Numbered from the stretch's first letter, positions 41,769-54,170 are shown. The stretch: DNA of 64,000 nucleotides from Chamaelirium japonicum (GCA_947650365.1 OX393549.1:12778073-12842072), one strand, 5' to 3'. Notes: generated by a model not told the origin, from the sequence alone. Made by a program: numbers and translations.

Positions 41769-43800
41769 AGCTGTTAGGATTGATGTGTTCTAAGCTTGTA
41801 AAACTTTATGTTTTGGTCTAATAAAGATTGATAGTTATTAATATATGAGATGCATATAGGTGCGTAACATAGTTACGTGTTCTTTAGGGAACAGAGAGTC
41901 ATGGTTATATGGTAGTCCACTGAGTTGAAGACTGAGTGGATTGGTCCCGTATAACCTAAATCAGTTCACAGCTATGATCAGGTTGGTCGCCTCATCATGG
42001 TAAGCTGTTGGCGATGACAGTTCATGGGATGTCTTCACCATGGTCATCACCAGGCACAGTGTCTGTGGCTGAACGGAACTAACACGGTGTACAGATCAGT
42101 GAGCAGACACTGGTACACTAAGCCGTGTTTCTGCTTAGGGTAAAACGGTCCTAAACCCTGAGGAACCACGTCTGATGGACTAACCAGTTGCGTGGTGCTT
42201 TGGCGCACCAATGTGTGAGGATCCATATGCAGTGATCCAAAACCACGATGTACTGGGTTACCCGGCTGGCGTTGCATTAGCGTGTCACTCCTGCAGGCCA
42301 TCCACACCCCTGAAGGGAGGTGCGTTCCTTGGTGTGACTTACACTGTACCAAACCCAGGCCTGGTGGTCATCAGTTTGACTGTTGACCAGGTTCGATTAC
42401 TCGACGGGGTAATCAGAGGTACGATGTATAGGTCAACCTGGAAGGAATCATGTCATATGATCATTCGAGTCTGACGGTAGTCTTCACCGCTCGAAGTGAA
42501 TCATGGCATCAAGTGGAGGGACAGCGGGTTTACCACTACTAAACGGAGAGCAGGGGTATGATGGAGAACATAGTAAGTCTGGGTGAATTGGAGTGCAGCC
42601 TGCGTCGCACTCTGGGTGGCTACGCAGGTTAACTCGAGCTCAGAGGATTGATGGTACACTCGGGTAGTGTGTCGATCGAGCTTGAGTTGGAAGCCATGAA
42701 CCCCGGTCCCTGATGGTTCCACCTTATCAACATTATGTACGGTTCTTGAACCATCTCCTCGGAACACCATAAGCGTTAGGAGGAAGAAAGAAGTATACGC
42801 TCCGTGTGTGCTTGGCACTAGAGCACGGTAGATGCGTAACTACATACGAGTACTAAGGGTTGTGCCCGAGACTAGTGCAGAGTCGCATGTAGTAATCCCT
42901 AGCCATAAGTGAACTTCGCTGCATAGGTGCGATGCACCGGGGTATGTTGCGAGTTGACTAGTTGACTTTGCTAGAGGCACCCTCCGGTGGCCTCAGTTAA
43001 TAGTAGGTAACTAGTAGATATCACTTAAGTAATGGCCGCTAGGTATCGCACGCTAGAAATGGTCAAAATGAGGCGTCGGGGCGTTTTGGTAAAAACCTCA
43101 CTCTGCCGGACCTCACTGTTGGCCGACCCTAGTGGTGGGACACCTTGTTAGGGCCGGCCCTATGATGTAGGGATAAGAATCCCTCATCTATAGGGCCGGC
43201 CATATAGATAGGGATAGGGCGATAAAATGGATAAAATCGAGCCCTAAAAAGTGGGAAAACGGATAAATACGTGGAGAGATAAAAAGGAGATAATGGAGAG
43301 ATAATTGTGGGAGGTCTTTATCCTCTTGGATTCTTATCCAAGGGGGTAGGCCGGCCCTATAAAAGGACCTATAGGGCGCCGGCCCCATGGATGCAAAAAA
43401 CCGAACCCCCCTCTCCTCTCATTTCTCTAGTTCTCTCTCTAATCAATCTCCCGTTTCCCGCTTGATACTTCGTCTTCCTCGCGTGGAGTTCTGAAGAAGG
43501 AGAAGGGCCGTTCTTCGGAGGCACTCAGAGATCCGAGAGCGACGTTCCGTGCATCGTGTGAGATCGGGTGAACAAGAAGGCAACATCTTCATTCGTACCA
43601 TCGGCATCTTCGCGAACGATCTTCCGTCTCCATCGACAAAGAAGACAATTCTCTGCGGTTAAAAGATCCGTACGAAAGGTATGTGTAATCTAACATGTAG
43701 ATCTAGCGAGCATTATGATTTGCATGCATGCTAGTTAATCATTACGCTAGATTGCCGTTAGGGATTTTCGATTCTCGTGCATACACATGCACACATATGT
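41769..43800. other. unclassified, possibly retroelement-derived
   Basis: No long ORF. It begins TGTTAGGATT and has AATAAAG near 41820. It contains a GC-rich TATA-bearing leader-like segment at 43350-43680 with dense CT and short-exon-like character ending AAAGGTATGTGTAATC, which reads like a splice donor. This would fit a long LTR or leader of an unrecognised element, or the first non-coding exon of a gene. I cannot decide between them. Confidence 0.3.
43149..43372. repeat. inverted repeat with TAGGGCCGGCCCTA palindromes and a TATA box
   Basis: The left arm (43149-43180) carries TAGGGCCGGCCCTA and GGATAAGAATCC. The right arm (about 43328-43362) carries GGATTCTTATCC and TAGGCCGGCCCTATA, roughly its reverse complement. 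TATAAAAGG at 43358-43366 overlaps the right arm. A further GGGCCGGCC lies at 43192-43200. Confidence 0.6.
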
Positions 43801-45856
43801 AAATTAGTTTCTATGAAAGTTTAAATAGTGTAACGTGCACCATGAACGGTCTTTCGACCGACAAATCGCTTCCGCTGCGAGCCTCTACCATGGATTGATT
43901 TCCAACAGAAGCATACCCGCGTCCTCCATTTGGAGCGCTCTTTTCCGCGAACAAAGAGGTCATAGCTCCCTCTCTCTATCTCACGTGATCATCCCTTTGT
44001 GTCACCCTTTTGTCCCCCCCCCCCCCCCTTCTCTCTCTCTCTCTCTCTCTCACTCATTGCATGTGGCTCCACCTCCTTGATTTTTGGCATCAAGATTCTT
44101 TCTCTAGTCAGAAAACGGGCCGCGACTTCTTTCTTTTCCCTCACCAGCGTGGGCCTCTCTCCCTTCTTTCTCTTTTCCACGAATACATGCAACCCAAGGA
44201 GCATGTATTCATTGACGGTTACCCTATTTCTCTTTTGAAACCTTTTAAAGCCCTAATCTATATAAAGAGAAGGAAGAAAGAAAGAAAAGAAGATTATGAT
44301 GGATTGATTCATCTCTTTGTGAGAATTCAAGAAGAAGGTTTTCTTCTTGTTCTTCGTTACCCCTCCGTGGAGATCATCCAGCTCCTAACCCCTTTCTTCT
44401 TAATAATCTTCTACCCTCGCACCTTCAATCCATTATCGGTATCATCCGCATCTCTTTTTCTTTACCCTAGTTTATTCCACAGCCGTTACTCAATCGTTCC
44501 CTGGCACTGGGCTTGGCATTGCAACATCGTTGAATACTTCATCTAGGTTTTCTTTTATCTATGCATGCTTATTTTCATTGCTGAATTTAGGTTCTTGCAC
44601 AGTTGTTTCAAGACGTGATCTTACATGAATGCTTGCTTTCTTTAATTTTCGTCACATAAGATTGTTAGAATAGATTAGATTGTCATTCATTTATAAAAAA
44701 TCTGGTTTCATACATGCAAGCTTGCTGAATTTTCATCTTAAAATTACCTACAAGCTTCCATTCTAACTTGGACTCTGCGAATCTTAACATGTCTTTATTG
44801 TTTGGCATCTAAGCGTTTTTTCGATTTACATCAGAAGAAGGTATCGATGAGGCGAGAGGAGCCCACCCCCAAAATGGTCGACCTGAGATCTCAATCAGTA
44901 TTACATACACAGGTCCTCTCATTTAATATTGGATCTCAGCACCCCATAGATCATCTACATATTAAATGCTTGAGGATCGTCATTAAATGCCGACGAATCA
45001 TCTGGTATCTCAAGGAAGCTATCGATCACCTCAGAGATGATCGGGCACTTGACCCGCCTCCTCACACACTAACAGATAATCTCGATGGAATGAGGCAAGG
45101 TACCCCATCATCACCAACACGATCATGTAGCGGCCAGGACCGTACATTGTGGCGTGTTTGACCACTCAATGGCTGCCATGTGACTCTGTTGGCAATTCGG
45201 TCACTCAACAACCACCACATAATCGACCTGGCATTCCCATGTATCGCCACTCTTCAACCTCCATATTTAAGGAAACAAACGCATTAAGGATGGAGGTCCA
45301 ACGAGTTGGCCTCTCTACTCTACAGACGCTCCTCTGGGAGCCCTACGCTTGACTGCTTTTTTGTTATGCAGCCATCATCGTCAACTCAATGAACTGAATT
45401 CACATCAGAGGAGACCGGGAGGACGATTCCGTGCCAGACCACCGTAGCCCTAGCCAAAGCCGCCTACCACCTCTCCAGGGACGTGGCAAACTCAAAAAAT
45501 CTGCCATAATCATCACCTAACTCTTGTCTCATCAAATTATGAAGTATGTGTTGGTAAATTCCCTTGTCGAGTATGAAAAATGTTATGTATCTAAGAAGTT
45601 ATGTGAGTGTTCAAGTCACAGATTTGTCAAATCTAATAACGAAACCATATAAGATAGCTTAGATGAAAGATCAGATGAAATGATTTGGAGCAGATTTCCA
45701 TGCATGACTTTTGAGGTCCAGGCTCAACTCAGATGCGACGGCTCACCTCAGACGGGGCCTAGTTATCTTTCTTATTATTTAATTCCTATTTAAGTTATCA
45801 TTTTGTCACTATTAATTGGGTAAATTATATGCTTGGGTAACAAATCTTCTATCCGA

Positions 45857-45917
<61 letters not shown>

Positions 45918-47690
45918 CTCAGATTCTCAGAGAATTTGTCTTCTCTGAGGATCCGAGGATCCAACATGATGATCGGTGTTCTCCGATCTCAATGAGAGAT
46001 AGAGTTTCCTATCGAAGTTCTCACTCCAGAGCCCCGACCAGGATGGGCGAGTACTAAATGTCATCTGATACAGGAGCTGGAACTTTTAGTGTTTTTTTAG
46101 TCCAACATTGTTCGTAGATGGTTATAGATGTAAACTAGCCTATTATATAAATGCTCGATCTCTTTCTTTTTGACATAACGAGTGAATGAATGATGAAATA
46201 AAAATTACGTTAGCAAATGATTTACTGCTTATAGGATGCATCGTCTTCCCCCCTTCGTTGGTGCTGACTCCAACAAAACCCTATTCTTTTCCCCTTCTCT
46301 CTCTTATCTCTCTCCTCTCTTTGTCTATGAATTCCACCACCATTAAAACCTTTCCTAAAGCTTTTTAAATAGTCTCATAGAACCTATTCCCGTTTCAAAC
46401 CCTATTTTGAGCCAAAACAGCCCGATACCCATCAAAACCCTAGCTTTTATCACTAAAACAATCACAAAGCATTACCTTACTATTCCCCCAACTTTTCCAC
46501 GCAAGATTCACCTCTTTTCATCGCCAAAAGCCCCTTAAAGAGCCCAAACACAAATCTGAAATACACTAACCAGTTTTGGTAGTCCTTTGATATCTCCACA
46601 TCCAACTGACGGATCACTTCCAAATTTTTATCATAACTTTCTTACATCTAGACCTACCTACCCTCTAATTTTCAACCAAATCAGGAAAACTGAACATTGA
46701 AAAAGACCAAAATACCCCTCGGTTGTTTTGAAAATCTAGATTCTAGACCTTCCCAAAGCCAAAATTTTAACCTAGAGCAATAACACATCCTTTTTGCGGG
46801 ACCCCCATACTCGTCCTGCATCATGAAAGCTCCAGAATCAAACTATTTCAAACTCAGAGCAACATGCCAAGCCTCATCATTATTACTCAGGTAATATGAC
46901 ATAGAGATCATAGATAGCCATTGGTTCAGGTAGCATCTTATTCTCTAGATAGGACACTTTGCGAACGATTTGATTCACGTTCATAGTTTGTATCACATCA
47001 AACACTTGATTTAGTGTCCTGATTTCGTGCTCATAGTTCACACACACATACTTGGTCACATACTCATAGTTTACTTTGAAAGTTCATCTAGAAGTATTTT
47101 TTATGATTTTCAGAAGGTACTTTAAAAAGGGTGAAGTAAAAAATGGCTTTCGAAAATTGACTAGGCTTGAAAAAGTGAGTCAAATTGAAGAAAAGTTTTA
47201 CGTACCACAAAAAATTTCGGGTTATTGGTTTTTCTAGTTGGTCTTATTCTTTATGTATCTTGTTAAATATTTTCAACCAAAAATATTCTGAATTGATCCT
47301 CTTTTTCAAGGATTGTGATTTTAACAAACTCCTGAAAACCTAATTTTGTATAGAAACAAAAAAATTACTTTTGATTCCTTTGATTTTCTTCTGATGTTCT
47401 TTTATTTATTGGGGGTACGAGCTTATTCACATAGAATTACTAGAACTAAATGAAAAAAATAAAACTAATATAAAAATTTATTACTAGAAAATAAGGGAAC
47501 ATGTAAATGTTTTTTAAAACCAAGTGTTTGGATCTGGCACCAAGTCAAATAAATTGGCCAAACTAATCGAACTGGTCAGACTGCATGACAGTGTATTGGT
47601 GAGCTCTCTTAGAGGACCAATCCGATTATCCATTTAGGATATATATCATCCGTCAAATAATAACCGATATTGTATAGATTGGATGGTATA
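43801..47690. other. no gene recognised; (CT)n at 45861-45916
   Basis: The open frames at 44010-44546 and 44802-45161 show no recognisable domain, and codon content is not clearly gene-like. CT repeats occur at 44030-44052 and 45861-45916. 46200-47600 is AT-rich. Confidence 0.45.
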
Positions 47691-47734
47691 CTTTGCAGGA
47701 AGAGCTATACCTCAAGTGAGGTTGGCGAATAAGC

Positions 47735-48442
47735 TGGAAGATTGCAAGACGTTTATGTCGTTGTTGGGGCCCAGCAAGCTAAAGTAAGTATGTCATCTCT
47801 AGAGATCATAAGATTCCACTACCTCCAGAATGATAGTACGAAAACCATAACGTCTCGAGTGTTGTCCAACCCTAGTAGTTGGACAATGTTTCAAGCCGAA
47901 TGCATGCAATCGAGACTCCCCAATATTCCTACGAAGCTAGATTCTTCACTTTTCTATAACAATCTTGCAACATCATCGGCGTTGGATGATCCAAAATATT
48001 CCTCTCCAAAAACTTAGACAATTGCACAAAAAAAATTTTCAAACATAAAATTATAGCAGACCCACTAATTCATAAACATTCATCGGTACTATTTATCAGT
48101 TCTCTATACGCGAGCATACAAAATCTAGTTGCAACCTTTAGCATAGAAGACAAGCCGAACTTAACAACACAATCTTTCTTTTGCACAAAGAAGTTGTCTT
48201 GAACTGACTGCGTCGACAATGTGAAGAAATGGACTTCGACTCATTCGAAATCAACGGCGAAATAGACCTTCCCAATATTGTGGGTTCTTCGAGTAGTCAT
48301 TCCACAGTCGAGCATGACCTTCTTGCCAACCACGATCGAAAATCAAATGGCCATGTATGAGTCTATTCTTCGATTGGTAATCATCTTCAAGATATTGAAC
48401 TATGAGGGCATTGTTGGAGGCATGCAAATAAAGTAGTGACAC
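47735..48442 (-). pseudogene. PIF/Harbinger transposase, degenerate
   Basis: The minus strand begins in a frame containing HLIFDRGWQEGHARLWNDY...LFRR, the N-terminal signature of plant PIF/Harbinger (HARBI1-like) transposases (R-D-R-E-x-G-H-x-R-L-x-x-D-Y-F). Further pieces follow in shifting frames: SRSPFLHIVDAVS, MLAYRE-like, FGEEYFGSSNADDVARLL, FVGILGSLDCMH (the region before the first catalytic Asp of the DDE domain), IILEVVESYDL, and WAPTTT near the low-coordinate end, where intact relatives read GSNNDIN. Several stops and frameshifts are present, and the C-terminal half of the DDE domain was not found. It is an inactive relic of an autonomous element. Confidence 0.8.
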
Positions 48443-50227
48443 TTCCTCCTCATCCTACTCTTCTATCCAAACCGCATAACTAGGGGGCGGTGGTAGAGCA
48501 ATACCTTCGACGTTGGAATCTGAAGATGGTAAATGACATGACCCTTCTCCATAGATCATTGTTGAAGATGATACAAGACCAAAAAAAATGGTATGAAGGG
48601 ATGAAAGTAAGGTGGTGCATAATAAAGTGGTGGTGTGTTTGTTTTATAGTAAAAAAAAAGGAAAACTTTGGAGGACAATTTAAGAGCGAAGGAATTGTGC
48701 AATTTTAGAATTTTAAAACTTTGAATAAAAAATTTACAGGAAATTTAGAGCCCATAGACAATTATTTGGAGTTCATTTGGATACAAATGTGAACTTCCCA
48801 GAATTCAATGGAAGGTTAAGGGTAAACTAGCCATTTTGGGACATAAATATCAAGCGTAGTAAGGTTGAAAAAGATAAAGGGTGAAATTGGAATACGAAAT
48901 AAGTTTTCATGTATAAAATGACCAAAAGAACCCATTTTGGAGACTGACCGGTTATAGTGCTTGAGCCTCCAATTGCACTTTATCTCTAAAATAGAGCAGT
49001 TAGGGTCTCTGAAACAGAGATGCCAGTTGGAATTGCTCTTAAGGCATGAAACATCAAATTCTAAGGATAGAAAAGATACTGTTAAACCCAGCATACCTTT
49101 GACTAAAGTCTCATAAGTTATTCAATCGTGTAAAGGGCACGTGGATGGTGTCTATTTGTATATTCAACAAGGACTTCCAACAGAGCCAGAGGGAAATGGG
49201 ACTAGTATTTGCAAGACAATTACTAATAGAACAGTGTAAAACCAATCAACTATAGAGATAAGAAATAACTGTCAAATATCATTTACCATTCTGATGCCTA
49301 CCTCATTGATCCAAGGATTTCGGTCCATGGATTTGTCCTAAAGGTCAGGCTGAGAATATCAATCAAGATGCAAAACTTGTTCATATGTTTTTATAGCCAA
49401 TCAACATATCTGCTGAGTGTCTAAGTTTCATACTTCCGTACATTGTGGACAAGGTCCGAAATTTCAATTTTGCCAAATATTTTGACCCTACCCAAAAAGG
49501 GCATATTTTGAGAAATATCGGAAAATATCATAATATTCCGTGATCTATACCATTTTGGTATAGGAAAAAAATGAAGTAGTTCACGACTTTTCGCAAAATA
49601 TTTTGATTTTTCTACCTTGATTGTGGATAGGTGAATCTGATCAACATTTGAGACCCAACAGAGTCCTCTCAAAGGCAAATAATTTAAATTGCTAAGATAA
49701 GGCACAAAGGTATTCCTCTGTCAACATGGCTCACAAAAAGTCATCTCTCAACTGCATCTATGTTCACTGTTAAAAGAAAAGGAAAATAAAAGAGCAATAT
49801 TACAGCTTAATAACTACAACAAGAGGCTTATACATACTTCACATCTGATAAACATAAAAGTGGATAAAATGCTGAAGTGAATAAGGTGATCATCATAGGA
49901 AAGAAAGGTAACATGAACCCCATGTTGGATAATCATTATGCTCTCAATATAAGGATGAAAGTTTGTGAATATATCATAAATAGCATCACAAACAAGCAGA
50001 ATCTGCAACACAACAAGAGCTATAACACTAAGAGATGAAACAAAAGGCCAATCAATCACTCTCAATGAGGGAACAAATTTATCACAATCCTGCGATTTGG
50101 AAGGCATGACATCTCCTACTACTACTTCAAGTATAGAATTCTTAGTTCATCTCTACTAGAGCTCAGATTCAGCATGGGAATCAAAAGCAATAAAATTCCT
50201 TAAATCTCTTCAAAATGCAGAAACTTA
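48443..50227. other. no separate gene recognised; 3' flank and probable 3'-UTR intron of the next gene
   Basis: A strong donor (GTG/GTAAGTTT, intron from 50228 downward on the minus strand) lies about 20 bases after the stop codon of the gene at 50248-52017. Transcription probably continues into this region through a 3'-UTR intron. A possible acceptor is near 50092-50096 (AAATCGCAG). 48760-49020 contains TIR-like words (ATTTGGATACAAATG, AGAGCAATTCCAACTGGCA on the minus strand) of the kind seen in Tourist/Harbinger MITEs. Confidence 0.4.
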
Positions 50228-50247
50228 CCACATACTCTGTTACAAGA

Positions 50248-52017
50248 TCAGGAAGTGGAGCGACAGGTATTAATACCATCCTTGCAATCATTAGTGAGGT
50301 CGTTGAAGGTCTCGATCTGCTTCTTTCCCCTCAAGAATACCTCAGTGTCCACTTCCACGCTCATGTACCCATCAAATTCCACAGGATTCCCATTATTCAA
50401 CTGCTTGGTCTCCGCATACCACTCGCTATTCTCGCCCCACAGTTCCTTGTACTCATCAAGGAAGTGGGTGGTGTACCTATCCTTCAACGGGTTGAAGAGC
50501 GAGGTGTCAGGCTCGTTTGTGGCGATGTAGAGGTGACGCCCGTCATCGATCTTCTCTCTTAGGGTAGAGAGCAGCACATCGGGCGAGGTGTCAGTCGCCA
50601 GATTAGGCCAGAGCTCGGTGTTCTTGGCCTTCTCCCCTCGCTCGATGTGGACCGAATCGAAGTCCCAATTTAGCTTCGAAGCGATCCCCGACACGATGTC
50701 CATTAATCGACGGGACTTCCAGATGAGGTGCCACGGGCGCTGAATCACGGATTCGGTCTCCCCCTCGCAGACCCTGTACCAGTAGTTGTCGGGCTCGACG
50801 GAGCCAAACTTGCGCATTATCAGGGCGTCCCCCATGCCGGCGAGCTTCATCGGTGTGACCCGGAAGTCCTCAACGAGGTGGAGGCTCAGCCCGTCCTTCT
50901 TCTGCCACTTCGTCCAATCACTCCAGAACTGCTGCTGGTCGATGACAGAGGCTGAGTCCCGCAGATGCTCGAAGTCGAAGTAGAACCGGAAGTCCTTCCC
51001 CTCCTCGTCCTGATTGGTGTAGGTGTAGATGGAGGAGAGGCAGATGCTGAGGTCCATGACTAGGGTCCGGTTCAGGTAGTGGGCCTCGCCGAGGGCGCAG
51101 AGGAGGCTCCAGAGGTAGTGGTTCATGCTCTTGCAGCGGTCCCCACCGCCGCTGTAGATCAGGTACTTGCCGGCGCTGAAAGTGCCCTCGGACTCGACCA
51201 CCGGGAGGGTATCGTTCACGACCTCGCCGACCATCGGCACGACGACCGCCGGGGTTTCGTTGGGCCCATCCATCACCGTCGTGGGGGCCTTCTTGGTGAG
51301 CTCGAAGTCCCCTCCTTTGCCGCCGGCCTTCTGCTGCTGCTTCTTCTTCTTGCGGGCGTTGACTCCCGTGTGGTAGTCTCCGATGGCAGCGACGGAGGCG
51401 GTGCAGTTGGAGGATCGGGCGAGGTCGAAGCGACGGTAGTCCTTGTAGAATCCGGCGCGCTTGGCATCCTTGGGGCGGAACCGCCAGGCCATGTCGCAGG
51501 AGAGGCCGCCGGGGGCGCCGGGAGCGGGCTTGCCGAAGCGGTAGAAGTGGATGTCGTGGAAGTGCTCGATGGCGGCGCGCATCATGAGGTGGAAGATCTC
51601 CGGGTCGGCGCAGTCGATGGGGGCGGAGGCGTCACAGTCAGCGGCGGCATCGGCGGTGGCGGTGACGGCGTCAGGAGTGGATTCGGCGTCGGCGGAGGCG
51701 ATGTCGGCGATCTGGATGAAGGGGGCATTGTCGGTGGCGTTGGGAGGTGAGATGAAGTCCTCGCCGGTGCGGAGGACGGAGTCGTCGGCGCGGAACGTGG
51801 CGTTGGGGAGGGTGGAGGTGAGGAAGGATGTGAGACGGGAGGAGGAGGGGTGGAGGAGGGGGTCGTCGGGGCGGTAGGTGGCGGCGATTATGGTGAAGGT
51901 GAGGACGCCGACGACAAAGAGGGCGAAGCAGAAGTTGCCGACGGCGCGTAGGGCGGTCTGGCCCAGGTTATCCGCTCGGAAGCTCGGCGACTGACTCAGT
52001 CCCGGCCGGCCCAGCAT
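50248..52017 (-). CDS. SUB1-like / O-fucosyltransferase-related type II membrane protein
   Basis: Single-exon frame of 589 residues starting ATG with MLGRPGLSQSPSFRADNLGQ. Residues about 24-47 form one hydrophobic segment (FCFALFVVGVLTFTIIAA), so a type II Golgi-type membrane anchor is predicted. 220-246 is a Lys/Gln-rich low-complexity loop. The conserved core begins near 284 with YLIYSGGGDRCKSMNHYLW then LNRTLVMDL, resembling motif I of plant GDP-fucose O-fucosyltransferase-like proteins. HLYIATNEPD near 495 resembles their C-terminal motif. I recall a close plant relative as Arabidopsis SUB1 (At4g08810), a calcium-binding light-signalling protein, and its paralogue; that match is from memory. 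The 5' end is strongly GC-rich and the 3' end less so. The gene is intact with no frame damage. Enzyme activity is not proven for this branch. Confidence 0.85.
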   Translation of the reverse strand: MLGRPGLSQSPSFRADNLGQTALRAVGNFCFALFVVGVLTFTIIAATYRPDDPLLHPSSSRLTSFLTSTLPNATFRADDSVLRTGEDFISPPNATDNAPFIQIADIASADAESTPDAVTATADAAADCDASAPIDCADPEIFHLMMRAAIEHFHDIHFYRFGKPAPGAPGGLSCDMAWRFRPKDAKRAGFYKDYRRFDLARSSNCTASVAAIGDYHTGVNARKKKKQQQKAGGKGGDFELTKKAPTTVMDGPNETPAVVVPMVGEVVNDTLPVVESEGTFSAGKYLIYSGGGDRCKSMNHYLWSLLCALGEAHYLNRTLVMDLSICLSSIYTYTNQDEEGKDFRFYFDFEHLRDSASVIDQQQFWSDWTKWQKKDGLSLHLVEDFRVTPMKLAGMGDALIMRKFGSVEPDNYWYRVCEGETESVIQRPWHLIWKSRRLMDIVSGIASKLNWDFDSVHIERGEKAKNTELWPNLATDTSPDVLLSTLREKIDDGRHLYIATNEPDTSLFNPLKDRYTTHFLDEYKELWGENSEWYAETKQLNNGNPVEFDGYMSVEVDTEVFLRGKKQIETFNDLTNDCKDGINTCRSTS

Positions 52018-52029
52018 CCTGCTGAAACC

Positions 52030-52031
<2 letters not shown>

Positions 52032-52070
<39 letters not shown>
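52032..52070. repeat. (GA)n tract in the 5' leader of the SUB1-like gene
   Basis: 39 bp of GA/CT repeat, CT on the gene strand, beginning 15 bases upstream of the ATG. Pyrimidine-rich leaders of this kind are common in plants. Confidence 0.9.
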
Positions 52071-52074
<4 letters not shown>

Positions 52075-52146
52075 AGATCTGGATCTGGGGACGACGAGTT
52101 GGGGGCGGGGGGGAAGGAGACGAATCTGCAGTTTGACCCCTCCTCG

Positions 52147-52158
52147 TCTTTAAAAAGA
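52147..52158 (-). promoter_or_regulatory. possible TATA box of the SUB1-like gene
   Basis: The minus strand reads TCTTTTTAAAGA about 135 bases upstream of the ATG. A second CT/GA tract lies just beyond it at 52201-52268. It is a weak match and the only AT-rich box close to the start. Confidence 0.35.
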
Positions 52159-52200
52159 CACGAGCTGTGGCTTCAGCTGAGCTGTTGTCACTTGTCACCA

Positions 52201-52268
52201 CCCCTCTCTCTCTCTCTCTTTCTCTCTCTCTCCCTCTCTCTCTCTTTCCTTTCTCTCTCTCTCTCTTT
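52201..52268. repeat. (CT)n-rich tract
   Basis: Interrupted CT repeat in the promoter region of the SUB1-like gene. Confidence 0.9.
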
Positions 52269-52559
52269 AACACAAAACAAATGAACGTACCGCGACAAAG
52301 TCATCTTGATAGTTGTTTAGACTGGAGTTCGGTTTCATTGATATTTGAGTTTTTATTATAATTGCCCCCAACTGTGTGTATTGCTGGGAATAAGCCTGAT
52401 TACTTTTTTGTATTATTTTTTTTATTATATTATTTTTGTGATCAAAATATTCTAGTAAATTTAAAAAGTCTTTGTCCCTAATTTCAAAAGAAAGATATTC
52501 AAATCTTTCAAAATCTAAATCGATAGACGCTTTTGTTGGATTGCAATTAGTTGTTCGAT

Positions 52560-54170
52560 TTCAACTACCCAGCTCACTGGATCTGCAAATATTTGCCGGA
52601 ACTGCAAGAAGTAGTCCGATTTTAAAGATGATTCGTCTGTATACGCAGGAAAATATTCGAGTCGTCTTTTTTGCACAAAACGAGATTACAGAGGCCGGGA
52701 CCCAAGGACTCGGGGGTAATGAGTCGGGTGCGGTGAAGATTTGATCGATCAGGAGAGATCCTCTGGAGGGTCTCTTTGATCTGCGTCTCCATGTTACTTC
52801 ATGCAAGAGCTCTGAAGGGGTTGCCAATGATAGAGATCTTTATAGGGTGAGGGTTTCTTGAGAGGCTAAGGAGTCTCCGCCGTGGCTTTTGTCCCTTCTG
52901 TGCTTCGCGCTTTCTCGGCTCGGGGGTTTTTGGCTTCACTCCTCGGTCTTCGTATCTCCCTCGGCTTTGGCTAGATCTCGGCGTCCTCGATCGTCGGTTC
53001 GCGGCATTGATCGTGTTTTTGGCGTCGGCTTCAGCTTTGGCGTGGCTCTGGCTTTTCCATTACTTTGGCGCTTGCGCTTGAACGTAGACGGATAGAGGCT
53101 TGCGATGCTCTTCTTTTTTCGGACTTCACATCGTATCGGCTAGAACGTGCGGTGCTTTGCTCGTGACCGTCGTAGTTGCTTGGCTTTGGCACTTGCATTG
53201 CTTTGGCGTGGGCTTTACCAGTGCTTTTGCTTTGGCTTTGGCGTGTTAGCTTTTGCTTTGGAGTTGACTCGATCTTCTTCTCGAACAACGATAACTACGC
53301 TTTCACTTCTTCTTTATTCTTCCGGCTTCCTCGACGGTTGTGGCGTCGGCATGATTTCTCCTCTTCTTCGGGCTTCTTTGGCGTGATTGGAGTTGAAGAC
53401 TTTGTTTTGAAGACGACGGGTGTAGCGCCGCTTCGGGTGGCCTTCTCCAAACTTTCAACTTCATGAATGGAGCGGATGTTGTTTAAGACGGCGGGGTGAT
53501 ATCGCTTCGATCTTCTTCTCTGGGCTTTTGGGTTTGATCGGAGTTGAAGGTTTGATGAAGACGAAAGGGTGGTGCCGCTTCGATCTTCTTCTCCGGGTTT
53601 TTGGGCTTGATCGGAGTTGAAGGCTTGCTGAAAATGACGGGGTGATGCCTCTTCAATCTTCTTCTCTGGGCTTTTGGGCTTGATCGGAGTCGAAGGTTTG
53701 TTGAAGACGATGGGGTGATGCCGCTTTGATTTTCTTCTTTGGGCTTGATCGGAGTCGAAGGTTTGTTGAAGACGACGGGGTAATGCCACTTCGATCTTTT
53801 TCTCCGGCCTTTGCTTCTGGCATCTTCGGAGTTGAAGGTTTCTTCTTCTCTGAGCTTTCTTCTTCATGCACAAAGTCGAAGGGTTGATCTTCTTGTGCAA
53901 GGGTCTTCACGTTGATGAGGACTTTCAATATACTAAGCCAGTCCCAAGGGGATAGGCTTGCCCGAGCCTCGTGAAGCCTTGGGTCGTTGAAGGTGTGTCT
54001 CCTCCTTTGCAGAGCTTCCTCGTCTCTGACTTTTTCTTCGACCCCTTGAGTCTTTCCTCTCCCCCTCTATTTATAGGTGATGGGGGATGGGAGAGATATG
54101 GGAAGATTTATTTGAATCCATTTAATATCTCTTCCATAACTACCCAAGATTCATTCCTTCATTGATAGGG
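52560..54170. repeat. dispersed repeat, copy 1 (related to 63300-64000)
   Basis: Shares long stretches with the right end of the window in the same orientation, for example TTTATAGGGTGAGGGTTTCTT (with single changes), GCTTCGCGCTTTCTCGGCT and GCTAGAACGTGCGGTGCTTT. Divergence is visible throughout. The composition (repeated GCTTTGGC words) and absence of ORFs suggest an LTR or untranslated part of an old retroelement. Boundaries are approximate. Confidence 0.65.
53470..53860. repeat. minisatellite of about 75 bp, 4-5 copies
   Basis: Units contain GACGGGGTGATGCCGCTTCG, a TTCTTCTC stretch, GGGCTTTTGGGCTTGATCGG and AGTTGAAGG. The long minus-strand frame over it is a repeat artefact. Confidence 0.8.

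Noticed and set aside
51079..51750. 223-residue plus-strand ORF opposite the SUB1-like gene
   Set aside because: Shadow frame from high GC; the minus-strand frame has a full conserved protein.
53295..53900. 201-residue minus-strand ORF
   Set aside because: Lys/Arg-rich translation of a minisatellite of about 75 bp.
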